35,782 nucleotides of DNA from Anaerolineales bacterium UBA2200. Its GTDB lineage: Bacteria; Chloroflexota; Anaerolineae; UBA2200. Numbering within the stretch: position 1 is the first letter of the stretch; every line of letters begins with the position of its first letter. Shown piece by piece: positions 1-7,994 of this stretch. A model generated the notes under the pieces. The model was not told the origin of the DNA and did not search any database. It saw only the letters and a program-made list of their open reading frames with translations. Location: assembly GCA_002327925.1 (NCBI GenBank), contig DCVA01000025.1:1-35782 (forward strand), written 5' to 3'. Made by a program: the position numbers and the translations under genes.

Positions 1-65
1 ACCAGTCTCAGTCTTGCGTCGACTCGGCTCATAGCGTATACTTCCCCGTAGGCCATATCGGCCAT
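1..65 (-). CDS. Possible transposase or HTH protein, N-terminus only (runs off left edge)
   Basis: An ATG at 65 reading left gives about 21 codons beginning MADMAYGEVYAMSRVDARLR with no stop. A GAGGAG ribosome site lies 8-9 bases upstream, and an inverted repeat (66-80 with 111-125) encloses that site. A start codon under a hairpin is typical of insertion-sequence transposases, where it blocks translation from read-through transcripts. The family cannot be decided from so few residues, so transposase is an inference from the layout only. Confidence 0.35.
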   Translation of the reverse strand, partial: MADMAYGEVYAMSRVDARLRL

Positions 66-125
66 AGGCGGTGCTCCTCTTGGTGAAGTTGTGTCCACAA
101 CTCTTTTACCAGAGGAGCACCGCCT
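66..125. promoter_or_regulatory. Inverted repeat that can mask a ribosome site
   Basis: A perfect 15-base stem (66-80 pairing with 111-125) encloses a smaller GTTGTG/CACAAC hairpin at 88-101. On the minus strand the stem contains the GAGGAG site just before the ATG at 65. A TTGACA box sits upstream on the minus strand at 133-128, with only a weak -10 match near 108-103. Confidence 0.5.
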
Positions 126-133
126 TTTGTCAA

Positions 134-717
134 GATCGCCTGTACCACCTGGTAACCATGTGTTGGCGCAAGAACATCGTGCACTTGACCGGAGAGCGCC
201 CGCTGCCTGTAATCAGTTGGCGCAGATGCTGCGTTACATCGCTCTTCAAGCCACGAAGGGTCCGCTCGAGGTGTTGCAGTCGGGGTTCCGCCGGGTGCTT
301 ATGCCTATGATGAGATCATAGCAGCTGAACTGGGGTTACTATCGTAGCGACGATCCCAGGGAGCAGGCACAGTCCTTCTACCGCAAAGCGATGCTTGAGC
401 CGCCTCACGTGTGGTCTGAGAAGTCGTGGGTGGATGAGCCTGAGGGCAGCCCGGGCATCTTCTTCCGCACCGGGGATGCTAGCTGGTTGTGCCTCTGGTT
501 TCTGGAGACAGAGCCGGCGGGCAGGGGATGCAACGCGGGCGCTCCACAGGAGAACGGTAGCCAGCCGTTCGCCGCACCAGAGCTGGGCAGTTGCGGGCGA
601 TGATCCGGGTTGGACGATAGAGTCCAGCGTCGACGCGTGAGGAGTCGCAGCGTTTCAGGGTGTGCTTGGTGAGTTGTGGATCGCTTTGACATTCAATACG
701 ATGCCGGGGAGGGGTCG
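134..717. other. No intact gene; possible decayed coding fragment at 322-520
   Basis: No convincing gene is seen here. One plus-strand frame from about 322 to 520 has coding-like composition (for example QAQSFYRKAMLEPPHVW followed by GIFFRTGDASWLCLWFLE). It has a stop just upstream and no start with a ribosome site. It may be a relic of a gene disrupted near the element at the left edge. Homology is unknown. Confidence 0.3.
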
Positions 718-1674
718 ATGCTCTCGAATCGGGTGACTGGGTTCAAGGTCTCGCCAACGTGTCAAGCTCTTCTGTCGCTTCTCTTCGCAACGGTGCTTGC
801 GATGACGGCGTGCAGCGTTATTGCACCCAAGCCGCAGCCGCTGGACCTGGTGGTGCTGCACACCAACGACACATACGGATTCACGAAGCCGGCCACCTGA
901 GACCGGCCCTTTCGCGGGGGACTGGCTCGGCGAGCCGGTGTCATCAAGAGTGAACGCGCGCTATCAAAGAATGTATTGTTGCTCGATGCAGGCAATGCCC
1001 TCTGGAGTGAGATGGAGCCGGCGCTCAAGACCCAGGGTGAGGTAATCATCGAGGCGATGAACCTGCTCGCCTACGATGCCATGGCCCTGGGCGATCTCGA
1101 CCTTCGGCTCGGTCCTGAGGTCTTGCGCCAGCGCATCGCCGAGGCGAAATTCCCAATTCTCTCGGCGAACGTCGCCATTGCGGCAACGGGTGAGTTGCTG
1201 GCACAGCCCTACTTCATCCGCAAGATCGGTGGCCATTCGGTAGGAATAATCGGTCTGACCTCGGACCTGGCCAAGTTGACTCTGGGCGAGGCAGGGCAAC
1301 CTTACACCATCCTCCATGCCAGCGACGTGCTTCCCAAATACGTGGCCGAGTTGGGTGCGAAAACGGACGTGATCATAGTCCTTTCCACCATGGGTCTGGA
1401 CGAAGACCAGCGCCTGTCGAGGCAGGTAACCGGCATCGACCTCATCGTAGGCGGGCGCACTGGGGTGGAGCTGGAACATGGCTGGGCTAACGAGCAGACG
1501 GGCACGATCGTTGCCCAGGCCGCCCTCAAGGGCAAGGTGTTGGGACGATGCGCATTGCACCTCGATAGTGGCGGTGCAGTCACAGAGCATTCCTGCGAGC
1601 TGTTCTCCCTGACGGATGAGTACGCAGACGACCTGGAAATGGTCTCCTTTCTCGACAACTACCCGGTTGAGTAG
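718..1674 (+). pseudogene. 5'-nucleotidase/UshA-fold lipoprotein with in-frame TGA and lost metal ligands
   Basis: ATG 718 follows a GGGGAGGGG ribosome site. The N-terminus is a lipoprotein signal ending at LAMTAC. The frame runs to a TGA at codon 61 (898-900) and continues in the same frame through typical family sequence (GGLARRAGVIK, LLLDAGN) to TAG 1674. The whole is 318 residues apart from the stop, so only the metallophosphatase domain is present and the C-terminal 5'-nucleotidase domain is absent. Positions that hold metal ligands in UshA-type enzymes are changed: NDTY for ND-H (Y53), DAGN for DAGD (N93), GDLD for GNHE (126-128), STMG for SHLG (T224) and GGRTG for GGHSH (247-249). Catalysis is therefore unlikely even if the stop is a sequencing error. 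The gene may be a pseudogene, or a non-catalytic protein with one error or nonsense mutation. Confidence 0.75.
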
Positions 1675-1766
1675 GGCCACTCCTCCATTTGCACAACCTG
1701 CTCATTCGCAGTAACATCAGATCGCATTCGGCCTGCATTGCGCCGAATAGCCAAGTAGGAGGAAAC

Positions 1767-1946
1767 ATGCCGCGCGTTGGAGTGCCTGAGCTGTTGATCA
1801 TTCTGGTGATTGTGGTCTTGATTTTCGGCGTTGGCAAGCTGCCGGAAGTGGGTTCGTCACTGGGTAAGGCCATCCGGGGATTCCGTGAAGAGACCACCGT
1901 CAAGCCGGCCGAGAAGCCAGAGGCCAAGGAAGAGAAGAAGGACTAG
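1767..1946 (+). CDS. tatA: Sec-independent translocase subunit, TatA/E type
   Basis: This 59-residue protein has the TatA plan. A short N-terminus with a VPELLIILVIVVLIFG membrane helix is followed by the hinge GVGKLPEVGSSLGKAIRGF, an amphipathic helix and a charged tail rich in Lys and Glu. The start is ATG 1767 after AGTAGGAGGAAAC; longer in-frame starts would put junk before the helix. TatA oligomers form the channel that exports folded twin-arginine proteins. A small inverted repeat (1726-1732 with 1742-1748) lies upstream. A second family member follows after 119 bases, but no TatC is in the window. Confidence 0.93.
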   Translation: MPRVGVPELLIILVIVVLIFGVGKLPEVGSSLGKAIRGFREETTVKPAEKPEAKEEKKD

Positions 1947-2065
1947 ACTCGCACCAGGAATGCCAGTTTGCTGAGGGGCGACCAGGCGCGACGTTGTTTG
2001 GCTCGGTACGCCGTCGCAGTTAGACGCGGCCGCCCTGACAGTGCCCTGGTGTGGAGGAATCGGTT

Positions 2066-2623
2066 ATGAACTTTTTGAATATGGGCCCCGGTGAGATGAT
2101 CATGATCCTGGTCCTGGCGTTGCTGATTTTCGGCCCCAAGCGGCTGCCCGAGCTGGCTCGCGACCTGGGCAAGACCATTCGCAGCTTCCAGGAGGCCTCG
2201 CAGCAGGTTACGGGCGAGCTGACCAGGGAGATGAACGAGGCGACCAAGGCGCTCGATGAGACGAAGGAATCGCTCACCGGAGCACTGACCGAGGTGGTGA
2301 ATACGACTACCGCCGAGCTGACTGAGGCAGGGTCGGCCGCCAGCGGCGAACTCAACCAGGCGGTCAGAGAGGTCAATGCCGAGTTGCAGAAGGCTGCCAA
2401 CTCAGTGAACTCGGCCAGTGCAGCCGCGACCGCCCGGACGGAGAAGGTTCCGAGCCTGATGCCGGCGAGTGCACCGTCCGAAGCCGAGGCGTTGCCGGGG
2501 GAGGCTTCTTCCGAACTGCTCTCAGCCGACGCAGAACTCACGGATCAACCCGAGACGGGCCAGGCAGAGACAGCAGGGGAGAGCCCCGCTACTGCCCCCG
2601 AGGATGCCGCTTACATGATCTAG
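2066..2623 (+). CDS. TatA/TatB-family twin-arginine translocase protein with long Ala/Glu-rich tail
   Basis: This 185-residue protein begins MNFLNMGPGEMIMILVLALL, with a membrane helix, then FGPKRLPELARDLGKTIRSF, the conserved hinge and amphipathic helix. A long helical Ala/Thr/Glu-rich tail follows. The length and tail resemble TatB more than TatA, but in organisms without classical TatB such proteins may act as either. ATG 2066 is preferred over GTG 2051 because GGAGGA at 2053-2058 lies 7 bases before it. The tail is low in complexity and is probably cytoplasmic. It lies 12 bases before the next gene, so the two are probably co-transcribed. Confidence 0.88.
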   Translation: MNFLNMGPGEMIMILVLALLIFGPKRLPELARDLGKTIRSFQEASQQVTGELTREMNEATKALDETKESLTGALTEVVNTTTAELTEAGSAASGELNQAVREVNAELQKAANSVNSASAAATARTEKVPSLMPASAPSEAEALPGEASSELLSADAELTDQPETGQAETAGESPATAPEDAAYMI

Positions 2624-2635
2624 TGAGGAGGCAAC

Positions 2636-3520
2636 GTGGGGGAGTGGTCCATTCGCGTTCAGAATGCCCTGGCTGCCCTGCCTCTCTCTGAAACAACCCA
2701 TGATGTCCTCGACATAGCGGGTCTGTCGCAACCCGAGTGGAGCCTGCTGGTCAAGTGCTGCCTCTGCGAACCGCCCTTTGCGCTGGACGACCTGTGTGTG
2801 TGGCTGCCTTACACTGCTCGCACGGCGGTGGAAGCCCGGCTCAAGGAACTCCAGGCCACCCTCTACGTTCAACCTGTCGCCAGTGGCGAGTTCATCGTCA
2901 CGGACAAGGGGGCAAGCCTGATCAAGGGGTGGTCCAGTCGTGAGCGTCTTCTGCTGGCGAGTGTCCGACCCCTCCACGGAGGTTCGCTCAAGTACCTGGC
3001 GGAGGCGCTGGAGGGCGTGGTAGAGGCGGCTCTGGCGGCCCCTTCGCCGCCTGAAAAGCCTCGCCTGTTCGGCAGTCGGCGTTTGGCCCCGGATGCCAGG
3101 GCCACTGCTATGGTGCGCATCGACCAGGCCCTGACCGACCTCTACTACTTTCACGAGGACTGCCGTGTCGCGGCGTGGAGCGCCGCCGAACTGGATGGGC
3201 CAGCTTTCGAGGTGCTGACCCTGCTCCGGCGCGGCGAGCCACGCGACCAGGATTCGCTTTCTTCCAGTCTGGCCGCCTCGCGCGGTCACGACGAGGCATA
3301 CATCGTCCGGCTGACCCACAGGCTCGCTGAGCGTGGCCTGCTGGTGAGAACGGGTTCGGAAGTGGAGCTGACCGTGGCCGGCCGTGATCTGTGTGAGAGC
3401 GTCGAGACGGTCACAGAGCAGTACTACATGCCCTCATGGACGCTGCTGCCTCCGCTGCATCTGCAAAGACTGAGAGAGCTGCTGCAGCGTTTTACGCAGG
3501 GCCTCCGGAAGGCAGCCTAG
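2636..3520 (+). CDS. Uncharacterised protein with two winged-helix-like domains
   Basis: This 294-residue protein starts at GTG 2636, 4-5 bases after GAGGAGG. Two regions look like winged helices: about 30-105, ending in the wing-like GEFIVTDKGASLIKG, and about 190-265, where HRLAERGLLVRTGSEVELT followed by AGRDL resembles the MarR-type recognition helix and wing. A C-terminal Trp/Leu-rich helix pair follows. There is no signal peptide or membrane segment. DNA binding is an inference, and its target and ligand are unknown. It lies directly after the tatB-like gene in the same direction and 74 bases before the esterase. Confidence 0.6.
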   Translation: MGEWSIRVQNALAALPLSETTHDVLDIAGLSQPEWSLLVKCCLCEPPFALDDLCVWLPYTARTAVEARLKELQATLYVQPVASGEFIVTDKGASLIKGWSSRERLLLASVRPLHGGSLKYLAEALEGVVEAALAAPSPPEKPRLFGSRRLAPDARATAMVRIDQALTDLYYFHEDCRVAAWSAAELDGPAFEVLTLLRRGEPRDQDSLSSSLAASRGHDEAYIVRLTHRLAERGLLVRTGSEVELTVAGRDLCESVETVTEQYYMPSWTLLPPLHLQRLRELLQRFTQGLRKAA

Positions 3521-3594
3521 ACTCCAGCCTTGTGCCTCCGGCACACAGCTTTGGGTACGGTCACTCAGATACGTCGACCAACGAAAGGGGCAAC

Positions 3595-4374
3595 ATGCCT
3601 CAGTACGCCTGGCTTGACCCGGGTCCGTTCGAGCTTCCCGGAGGGCCCATCGCCGCCCTGTTGATACACGGGTTCACTGGCTCCCCGCCCGAGATGCGTC
3701 CTCTGGGAGACTACCTGTCCGTGTCTGGCATCACAGTCTCGGCGCCTCTGCTGCCCGGCCACGGCACCACTGTGGAGGACCTAATCCAAACCCGCTGGGA
3801 GGACTGGTATGGCGAGGTGGAGTTGGCCTTTCGGGCGCTGAAGAGAAGCCACGACCGGGTCTTTGCTGCGGGACTATCCCTCGGGTCTCTGCTGGCGCTG
3901 CACCTGGCGGCACGGGAAGAAGTGGCAGGCGTGGCTGCCCTGTCGCCGGCGTTGACTGTGCGCGACTGGCGTACGGCATTAGTTCGGTGGGGCCGCCACC
4001 TGGTCAAGACCGTTCCCAAAGATCCCGACCCGGCCCATTCCGACCTGACGGACAAGGAGGCGTTCAAGCGCTTCTGGTCGTATGACGAGTACCCGGTCGC
4101 GGGGGCGTACCAGCTGCAGCGTCTGCAAAAGGTCGTGCGGGCTGAGCTGCAGAGCATTCGCGCCCCGGCGCTGGTCGCCTACTCCACGCGAGATATGGCC
4201 ATCCACCCGCAGAGTGGACCGACTCTGTACCGGGAGCTGGGGTCAGAGGACAAGGACGAGCTTGTGCTCCACAACTCCGGGCACGGCATCGTTCTGGACG
4301 TGGAGAGTCCCGTCGTGTTTGAGCGAGTGCGCTCCTGGATAGCCTCGCACTCGGAGGTGCGGGCGGGTAGCTAG
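3595..4374 (+). CDS. Alpha/beta hydrolase, carboxylesterase/monoacylglycerol lipase type
   Basis: The protein has 259 residues. LLIHGFTGSPPEMRPLG is the oxyanion-loop region, GLSLG is the nucleophile elbow (GxSxG), STRDMAIHP carries the likely catalytic Asp, and NSGHGIVLD carries the catalytic His. This order and size match Est30/YvaK-type esterases that cleave short and medium acyl esters in the cytoplasm. ATG 3595 follows GAAAGGGG; an upstream in-frame start at 3436 would overlap the previous gene. It ends tail-to-tail with the AbrB-type gene, and both stops share the bases CTAG. The natural substrate is unknown. Confidence 0.88.
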   Translation: MPQYAWLDPGPFELPGGPIAALLIHGFTGSPPEMRPLGDYLSVSGITVSAPLLPGHGTTVEDLIQTRWEDWYGEVELAFRALKRSHDRVFAAGLSLGSLLALHLAAREEVAGVAALSPALTVRDWRTALVRWGRHLVKTVPKDPDPAHSDLTDKEAFKRFWSYDEYPVAGAYQLQRLQKVVRAELQSIRAPALVAYSTRDMAIHPQSGPTLYRELGSEDKDELVLHNSGHGIVLDVESPVVFERVRSWIASHSEVRAGS

Positions 4375-4727
4375 TTCTTTTCGCCCGTCGCTGGCACGAG
4401 GAAGGTAACGATCACCTCCACGTTGTCCGGCAGGGCAGGGGGCGGCTCGCTTAGCTCGAACTGTCCCTCGTGGAACTGGCCCCGCAGGCTCACCAGTCTG
4501 GCGGGCTGGGCTTCCGTGGCCCTGGCGGGCTGGGCCTCCGGGGCGCCCTTTCCGCCCCACTTGCTCCAGCCCTGAACGGTTCGCTTCGGGCGCACGACCA
4601 GACCGTCGCTCTCAACGGTAAGCTCGACCTCGTCGACCAGGCCGACCTGCTCGAGAACCGGCTTGGGGATGCGGATACCCCTGGAGTTACCAACCTTGAC
4701 CACTCGCGCCTTGAGCTGCGTTGCCAT
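4371..4727 (-). CDS. AbrB/MazE/SpoVT-type DNA-binding protein
   Basis: This 118-residue protein has an N-terminal swapped-hairpin domain (KARVVKVGNSRGIRIPKPVL, then VDEVELTVESDGLVVRP) typical of AbrB/MazE antitoxins. After it come a Gly/Pro/Ala linker with EAQPAR repeated and a C-terminal EGQFELSEPPPALPDN-type segment ending EVIVTFL. ATG 4727 follows GGAGGTC and lies about 26 bases after the predicted transcription start, which rules out the longer ORF start at 4769. No toxin gene adjoins it, so a stand-alone regulator is as likely as an orphan antitoxin. Proteins of this kind usually bind their own promoter. Confidence 0.85.
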   Translation of the reverse strand: MATQLKARVVKVGNSRGIRIPKPVLEQVGLVDEVELTVESDGLVVRPKRTVQGWSKWGGKGAPEAQPARATEAQPARLVSLRGQFHEGQFELSEPPPALPDNVEVIVTFLVPATGEKN

Positions 4728-4759
4728 GCGCCCCGACCTCCATGCCATGATGTATTCAC

Positions 4760-4788
4760 ATTGTAGCAACTCGCGTGACGTTTGTCAA
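4760..4788 (-). promoter_or_regulatory. Sigma-70-like promoter of the AbrB-type gene
   Basis: On the minus strand TTGACA (4788-4783) and TACAAT (4765-4760) are separated by exactly 17 bases. Transcription would begin near 4753 and give a leader of about 26 bases before ATG 4727. Confidence 0.75.
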
Positions 4789-4817
4789 GGGGCGCCTCGT
4801 TTCATGCAAAGTACCAC

Positions 4818-4858
4818 TGTCATGGTTTGATCCTGAGCGTAGCGAAGAATCTCGCGCG
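4818..4858. repeat. Dispersed REP-like repeat, copy A
   Basis: The sequence TCCTGAGCGTAGCGAAGAAT with flanks TGTCAT and CTCG resembles the widespread TGTCATTCTGAGCGAAGCGAAGAATCTC-type intergenic repeat recalled from many bacterial genomes. It lies in the 318-base gap 4728-5045, which otherwise holds only the promoter above and copy B. Confidence 0.45.
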
Positions 4859-4883
4859 GTCCGATGCTTCACTTGTCTCAACA

Positions 4884-4923
4884 TGTCATTGAGGCACCGC
4901 CTTGATCGTGGCGAAGGATTTCG
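4884..4923. repeat. Dispersed REP-like repeat, diverged copy B
   Basis: TGTCATTGAG, a GC-rich middle and GGCGAAGGATTTCG match the same repeat type in the same orientation as copy A, 66 bases downstream, but with more differences. Membership is a judgement by eye. Confidence 0.35.
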
Positions 4924-5045
4924 TGTTGTGCCCCGCACAGTCGGCAGGCTACTGGCGCCGACTATACCGGCTGGAATGCTTGACCTTCCGGGGAAGCGGG
5001 AGCATACTCGCCTCGCAAGGCAACTCCGCCGTCTTGGGGGGATGT

Positions 5046-6230
5046 ATGGGCACCAGACTGACTGCCGTCAAAGGCAAACGAATCATTACGCCGCTGCAGG
5101 ATCTGCGCGATGCCGTAGTTCTGATCGAGGGGCAGAAGATAACCTCCGTTGGTCTGCTGGCCAACCATCCCATCCCGCCCCAGGCCAGGGTGATCGACGC
5201 GGGGGATAGCCTTGTCGTCCCCGGGTACATCGACATGCACCAGCACGGCGCACTGGGCGTTTGGCCGCACCAGGGGGCCGAGGCGGTCGATATCATCAGC
5301 CGCTTCCTGGCGTCCGTTGGCTGTACCGGCTGGACGCCCACGGTTATGGCCATGCCAGGGGTCAAGGCCGTCGTCGAGGCCAAGAAGGCGGGCACAGGAG
5401 GGGCAGAGGTGCTCGGTGTCGGTATGGAGGGCCCCTTTATGGTCTCAGTCCCTCCGCGCGAGCTGCCTGGCACGGTGCAAGAGCCGATGGCTGAACCAAG
5501 TGTCGAGCGATTCCACGAGTACCTGGAGGCAGCGGAGGGCACCATGCTGTGGATGGGCATCACCCCCGAGCTGGAGGGCGCTCTGGACGTCGTGCGGGAG
5601 ATCCGCCGCGCCGGGGTGCTGGCCGCCGCTGCCCACACCAGTCTGACCTACGACGAGTTCATGCGCGCCGTGGAGGCGGGCATCCGCCACGTGACACACA
5701 TCTACAATCGCACTTACAACTTCCACCACCGCAAGCCCGGGGTGATTGGCGCGGCTCTAACGTGCGATCTGGTCACAACCGAAGTCATCGCCGATGGCCT
5801 GCACGTGCATCAGGCGGCCCTGGACATCCTCTACCGCTGCAAGGGTCCGGCCCGGGTTGCCGTCATTACTGACGGGTCTGAACTTGTCGGCATGCCAGAC
5901 GGCGAGTACCCCGGGCCCTTCGAGTGGACCGTGGTGAAGAAGGACAACGTCGTTCGGCGCAAGGGCGCCGGAGCCGATCAGGACCACTCCATGACCGGCA
6001 GCGTCTGGCCGGTCTGCCATAACGTTTCCACACTCATCGATCAGGTTGGGCTGCCTGTCCGCCACGCTCTGGAGATGGCCAGCCTCACTCCCGCCCGGAT
6101 CCTGGGTATAGACGACCGCAAGGGCAGCCTCGAGCCGGGCAAGGATGCGGATCTGCTCATTGTGAACGGTCAAATGGAGCCGCTGCTGACCATGGTTCGC
6201 GGCAAGGTGGTCTTCCGCAGTGAACAGTAG
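5046..6230 (+). CDS. nagA: N-acetylglucosamine-6-phosphate deacetylase-like amidohydrolase
   Basis: The 394-residue protein has the NagA layout. An N-terminal beta-sandwich strand set precedes PGYIDMHQHGALG (H65 and H67 of the HxH metal motif). GVGMEGPF carries the metal-binding Glu (about 128), AAAHTSLTYDEF and VTHIYNRT carry further His ligands, ITDGSELVGM carries the catalytic Asp, and a C-terminal LEPGKDADLLIVNG closes the sandwich. NagA removes acetate from GlcNAc-6-phosphate to give glucosamine-6-phosphate. ATG 5046 follows a G-rich site. VTHIYNRT differs from the usual THLFNAM, so a related N-acyl sugar phosphate is possible. It precedes a transporter and regulator pair, but a link to the polyol operon is unproven. 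Confidence 0.85.
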   Translation: MGTRLTAVKGKRIITPLQDLRDAVVLIEGQKITSVGLLANHPIPPQARVIDAGDSLVVPGYIDMHQHGALGVWPHQGAEAVDIISRFLASVGCTGWTPTVMAMPGVKAVVEAKKAGTGGAEVLGVGMEGPFMVSVPPRELPGTVQEPMAEPSVERFHEYLEAAEGTMLWMGITPELEGALDVVREIRRAGVLAAAAHTSLTYDEFMRAVEAGIRHVTHIYNRTYNFHHRKPGVIGAALTCDLVTTEVIADGLHVHQAALDILYRCKGPARVAVITDGSELVGMPDGEYPGPFEWTVVKKDNVVRRKGAGADQDHSMTGSVWPVCHNVSTLIDQVGLPVRHALEMASLTPARILGIDDRKGSLEPGKDADLLIVNGQMEPLLTMVRGKVVFRSEQ

Positions 6231-6344
6231 GCCTGCTGTCTGCAACTGCCGGGATTCGCGTTTAGCACTGGTGGCATTGTGGGCGTGTGAGATGGGAGCC
6301 TACCTCTGGATTCCACACCTTGTCGAGCTTGCCCCGGGAGTTCC

Positions 6345-7373
6345 ATGATTGCCAGCAGACCTCGCCTGTGGACATCGGATTTCGTGCTGCTCAGTCTGTC
6401 GGGATTGTTGCTGGTGGTGAGTCAGGGCATGCTGCTGGCGGCCCTACCCCTGTACGCTGTGTCGTGCCTCGGCGCCAGTCCAGCACAGATTGGCATGCTG
6501 CCGGGAATGGTTTCGATTGCCGCTCTGATCGCCCGCCCGGCAGCCGGCTATGCAGTGGATCGCTGGGGCAGGCGTTGGATTCACATCGTCTTCCTGTTCC
6601 TGGTGGCCGGCTTCATCTTCGGCCACAGCCTCGTAGCCAGCTTCGTTGCCCTGCTCTTGAATCGCCTGGCCTATGGCCTGTTCTACGGGGTGGCCAACAC
6701 GGCCACGAGCACCATCGTAACAGATCTGGTGCCGGCCGAACGCCGTGGTGAGGGCATTGGCTACTTTGGCATGACTCAGACCCTGGGCCTGGCCATCGGT
6801 CCGGCGCTGGCTCTGCCACTCCTGGCGGGCGGCAATTACCCTCGACTGTTCGCCTTTGGCGGCGGGCTTTCCCTGGCGGCTGCGATTCTGGCTGTCTGGG
6901 TCAGGCATCCCGTGGTGGGCAGAGTGCAGGCGCACTTCCATCTGTCGTCGCTGTTTGAGAGGAGGGCTGCCTGGATAGGTGCTATCGTATTCGGGAGCAC
7001 GTTCGGGGTCGGCAGCATACTCTCCTTCATCACTCTCTACGCGACCCAGGCCGGCATCGAGCGCTCAGGGTTGTTCTACACCGTCCAGGCAGCGGGTACC
7101 GTGCTGACGCGTCTCTGGTCCGGGCCGCTCTATGACCGCTACGGGCCCAGATGGCTGGTGGGAGCCGGAATGGCGATTCAAGCTGTCGGGTTCCTATTGC
7201 TGGCCCTGTGGCGAGCCCCTGTGGGTTTCTTTGCCGCGGCCTTCGCCACAGGAGTCGGTTTGAGCATCGCGTTTCCGGCGCTTCAGGCCATGGCAGTAGG
7301 CGGGGTAGCCGCCTCTCGGCGGGGAGCAGCCAACGCCACATTCCTGATGGGGCAGGACCTTCGTGGGCATTAG
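6345..7373 (+). pseudogene. MFS transporter, C-terminally truncated by an apparent deletion
   Basis: Membrane helices, a DRWGRR loop after helix 2 and PAERRGEGIGYFG identify a major facilitator sugar/drug-type carrier. The sequence stops after ANATFLMGQD, the point where relatives continue with helices 11 and 12, so roughly 60 residues are missing from an expected 390-400. The last residues (LRGH, TAG 7373) come from the wrong frame of the following regulator gene. The junction lies around 7351-7362. ATG 6345 has a weak ribosome site. A missing final helix pair probably abolishes transport, unless the join is an assembly error. Confidence 0.75.
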
Positions 7374-7917
7374 CTTCAGTCAGGTCATGCGCACCCACGG
7401 CCTCCGGATCAGCAACCGCTATTTGATCAAGAACCTCGTTCCGGCGCCCCACTCCGCCGCCCGTGACCTGGGGCTGTTTCCCGGCGTCGACGTCGTGTGC
7501 ATCCGCCGGGTACGCTATGTCGAAGAGCAGCCAGTGATGATCGAGACCTCATGGCTGCCCCCTCATTTCAAGGACGTTGCGGCCGCCGACCTGGACTCCC
7601 GCTCTCTGCACACGGTGATGGAAGAGGTGGGTCGCCTTCGCCTGGTGCACTCGGACGAGTTCATGTGGGTCAGCAAAGCCTCGGCGGATGACGCCGCTCT
7701 GCTGGGAGTTGCGCCGGGCACCCCTGTCTATATGGAGCATGGCGTGGTCTATGCCGAGGGCACCCTCGCGCTACGTTCTACCGAGCTGGTGATGAAGGAC
7801 GACTTTTTCCGGCTTTCGCTCTCAGGTGGGGGCGGGCTGCAGATGCGTTCGCCCCTCACCCCGGCTGATTCGTCCAAGGTCGAGTGGCTCCCAATGTTCA
7901 CCTGGGGCAAGGTTTAG
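7350..7917 (+). pseudogene. GntR-family regulator remnant: UTRA ligand-binding domain without its HTH
   Basis: In the frame leading to TAG 7917 the sequence begins GRTFVGISFSQVM, matching the end of a GntR winged helix (GxGTFV), and then a complete UTRA domain of HutC-type regulators. In it, RNRYL-like strands are followed by LGLFPGVDVVCIRRVRYV, MIETSWLPPHF, LHTVMEEVGRLR and LLGVAPGTPVYMEHGVVY. UTRA domains bind small effectors such as sugar phosphates. The DNA-binding part is absent, having been replaced by the MFS gene. GTG 7363 could start a 184-residue protein, but it would not bind operator DNA. It probably once controlled the operon that follows. Confidence 0.75.
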
Positions 7918-7994
7918 GTAACGACTGTTCGGGTCGGCGAGGCGCCATTTCGCCCCCCGCGGACTCAGACCACAATAGGAAGGAATGGACGACG

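Noticed and set aside
898..900. TGA read as selenocysteine or tryptophan
   Set aside because: The family has no selenocysteine there and no selenocysteine-insertion hairpin is obvious. TGA ends other intact genes here, so the code is standard.
1689..1717. Promoter for tatA (TTGCAC and TAACAT, 17 bases apart)
   Set aside because: The -35 matches the consensus at only three of six bases, too weak to list as a feature.
2522..3319. 265-codon minus-strand frame over the winged-helix gene
   Set aside because: Antisense shadow without a ribosome site. The plus-strand frame follows tatB with a good site and a shared direction.
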